Source: Sindora glabra
Taxonomy: Eukaryota; Streptophyta; Magnoliopsida; Fabales; Fabaceae
DNA length: 64,000 nucleotides
NCBI GenBank assembly: GCA_020226215.1
Contig: CM035228.1
Coordinates: forward strand, 2,781,901-2,845,900
Reading direction: 5' to 3'
The notes below the pieces were generated by a model, which worked only from the letters and a program-made list of their open reading frames with translations, was not told where the DNA came from and did not search any database. Positions within the stretch are counted from its first letter, which is position 1, and every line of letters begins with the position of its first letter. Both the position numbers and the translations under genes were made by a program. Below, in pieces: positions 62,300 to 64,000 of this stretch.

Positions 62300-62642
62300 G
62301 AACTCACCGATTTTAAATCATAGTACAACTCTCTCTCTCTCTGTGTCTGGTCGCGACACAGTACAATTCAAATTCAGAAAAAAACTAAACCCAACTTACC
62401 TACAACACAACCCAATGACACCGCAGCCCAATCCAATTCGTTTTTGTTCGATGGTCTTCTGGTTTATGTTTTTCAGACGTTCTCGTTGCTCTTCTGATCT
62501 AATCAAATATAGTAACGAAGAGAAGAATGAACCCTAACGCCTAACGGGAAGCAACTCTGCAGCAGCAGCAAGGCAGATCGGCGCCCCATATCAAGCCTCA
62601 GCACACAACAGCAACTTCGTCGCTGCAACCTCCACGGTCACG
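62300..62642 (+). promoter_or_regulatory. Probable promoter and 5' UTR exon of a downstream gene
   Basis: A CT-rich patch (62330-62342) of the kind found near plant transcription starts leads into GC-richer sequence with a CAG run (62562-62570) and a splice-donor-like CG|GTAGGC at 62643. No long frame is present in this block, so it would be a leader exon with its intron starting at 62643. Composition contrasts sharply with the AT-rich DNA on its left. Confidence 0.4.
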
Positions 62643-63149
62643 GTAGGCTTCTTCATATTTCCCTACTAGCTTCGGTCTTACACTAATATTTTACTAATTG
62701 GGTGTTCAGAAACTAGAAACTAATATTTGATGGACCGGAGGTTCGAGAAAGTAGAATTAGCAATACATTTGAAGACTGTTAGATTGATAAGTTAGACATT
62801 ATAATATTATGTGTTGACTGTAGCGTTAATTAAGATTATGAAACTTGACATTTATATATTTTTTTAATTTATTGGGAAGGTAATCAGTACCTATAATCTG
62901 TTTTATTGATTCATATTTAAAATTGAACAAGTAGCTTATGTGATGTAAATTTTGAGTTCTTATAAATATTATTTAGGTTTTCTCTGGAAGCTTTGGCTGC
63001 TTTTATTTTCCTGTGTTCATTCATAATTGCATTAGAGATAGAATTTCGCATGAGTGAGACTGCCGGAGTACTATAATTAGTTTTTTCCCCGACTTCAAAC
63101 TAAGAATACTGGGAGCATCCGAGAATCATTGCATTTACTTACTATTTCA

Positions 63150-63233
63150 ACTTCTAATAAAAAGGCAAAAGGGAAAAATGGGCCAGCCCATGGAAACTTT
63201 GGAGATTTTGAGGAAATGCTAAGGAAGTACTGA
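63150..63233 (+). CDS. Possible short coding exon, unidentified
   Basis: An open frame ending in TGA at 63231-63233 reads STSNKKAKGKNG then PAHGNFGDFEEMLRKY. The residue mix (Gly, Lys, Glu, Asp, no aromatic runs) is unlike random AT-rich frames. A possible acceptor precedes it, but I could not link it to an upstream coding exon. It may be the last exon of a small gene starting near 62.3 kb, or chance. Confidence 0.25.
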   Translation, partial: TSNKKAKGKNGPAHGNFGDFEEMLRKY

Positions 63234-63596
63234 GCGATGCTATCTTTGCCTGTTTGTTTCTATTGATTCTTATAAAACTCTTTTACTATTTTTAGTTTTT
63301 TTTATTTTTTATTTTGCTTGGAAGTAATTTAGCTTGGCTGTCAATGCTGATTCTAGTGGATTCTGAGTGGCCAGCACTTTGGGATAGAGTTTATTGGTCT
63401 CTATAGCACATTATTGTATGCTGATTAGTGGGACGATTTATGTGCTGTGTTGTCGATGGGCATCTTAACGAGTGTTATATTTGTTCTGTTATCATACTGG
63501 TTAATTGATGACTGATGAACCTTAACTATATATATTACTCTGTGGCAGGGATGGATGCAGACTAATGTTTGTTTGTGACTGTGGTGGGCTGGGGGT

Positions 63597-63608
63597 AGGG
63601 TTTAGGGT
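63597..63608 (+). promoter_or_regulatory. Double telo-box/telomere-like motif
   Basis: TAGGGTTTAGGG holds almost two units of the plant telomere repeat TTTAGGG. A further TAGGGTTT lies at 63988-63995. Such motifs are common near plant transcription starts and in first introns. This fits the idea that a gene starts in this end of the window. Confidence 0.45.
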
Positions 63609-64000
63609 AAAATAGATGAAATTGGGGTCAGTTGCGGGGATCTGAACTCCTCCTCTGTACATCTCTGATTGCTCCCTGTCCATCTCAAGAATGTTGGGTC
63701 AGTTTTACTCTTAGTGCTGAGTTATGATGCATAATTTATGGGTTTTAGTTGAAATATGAATGAAACACAGATCATACCACAAGTTTGGCGCCTTGCTTAG
63801 AAGTTAAAACCCAAAGCCAGAACACTTCTTGCAAATGTTAAACCCACAGCAATCAATTCAAACAACCGCAGCATCAAAATCTGATTTGCTCTCAGCTTGA
63901 AATATTTTGATCGTTTGATTGCTCATTAAATTGCACATTGGATTTACAATAATTGTAGCTGACTAGTATTGCAATTTTCACCCAATATAGGGTTTCGGAG

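Noticed and set aside
62265..62537. 90-codon plus-strand frame at the right edge
   Set aside because: Spans the promoter-like CT patch, has no recognisable domain and no clear splice connection; better explained as leader and promoter sequence.

Overview
This is nuclear DNA from a flowering plant, very probably a eudicot. It is AT-rich, the genes carry many GT-AG introns, the intergenic DNA is dominated by decayed transposons, and two genes match well-known plant families. I cannot name the species from sequence alone. Nothing here is prokaryotic, and I see no CRISPR array or operon.

Layout. 1-0.8 kb: a probable last exon and 3' UTR of a minus-strand gene that I do not recognise. 1-30.6 kb: a long transposon graveyard. 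It holds a fold-back repeat (2.2 kb) and three members of one long LTR-like family. One is a minus-strand copy ending at 4934. The other two are inverted relative to each other, at 5605-8130 and 10736-13444, each with TG...CA ends and flanking 5-bp duplications. A MITE is nested in the second of these. Next comes a Helitron-type unit (15634-19303, minus) carrying a broken replication-protein-A-like gene, then a repeat-rich tract with a second Helitron-like 5' end near 26.0 kb.

30.77-45.46 kb: a complete REV3 gene on the plus strand, the catalytic subunit of translesion DNA polymerase zeta. I resolved 24 coding exons with consistent phase, giving 1973 residues. Intron 15 holds a 5'-truncated LINE with target-site duplication, and intron 16 holds a miniature LTR element (TRIM). 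46.62-50.42 kb: a complete VAR3-type gene of five coding exons and 782 residues, encoding a predicted plastid protein with two RanBP2-type zinc fingers. The two genes lie head to tail, about 1.16 kb apart. They are not functionally linked as far as is known: one acts in nuclear DNA damage tolerance, the other in plastid development.

50.8-62.2 kb: a second repeat-rich tract with a MITE, a (CA)27 microsatellite, further diverged members of the LTR-like family and a 252-bp tandem duplication. 62.3-64.0 kb: GC-richer, CT-rich sequence that looks like the 5' end of another plus-strand gene running out of the window. Only the REV3 and VAR3 models are firm. The transposon calls rest on termini, duplications and short protein matches read by eye.
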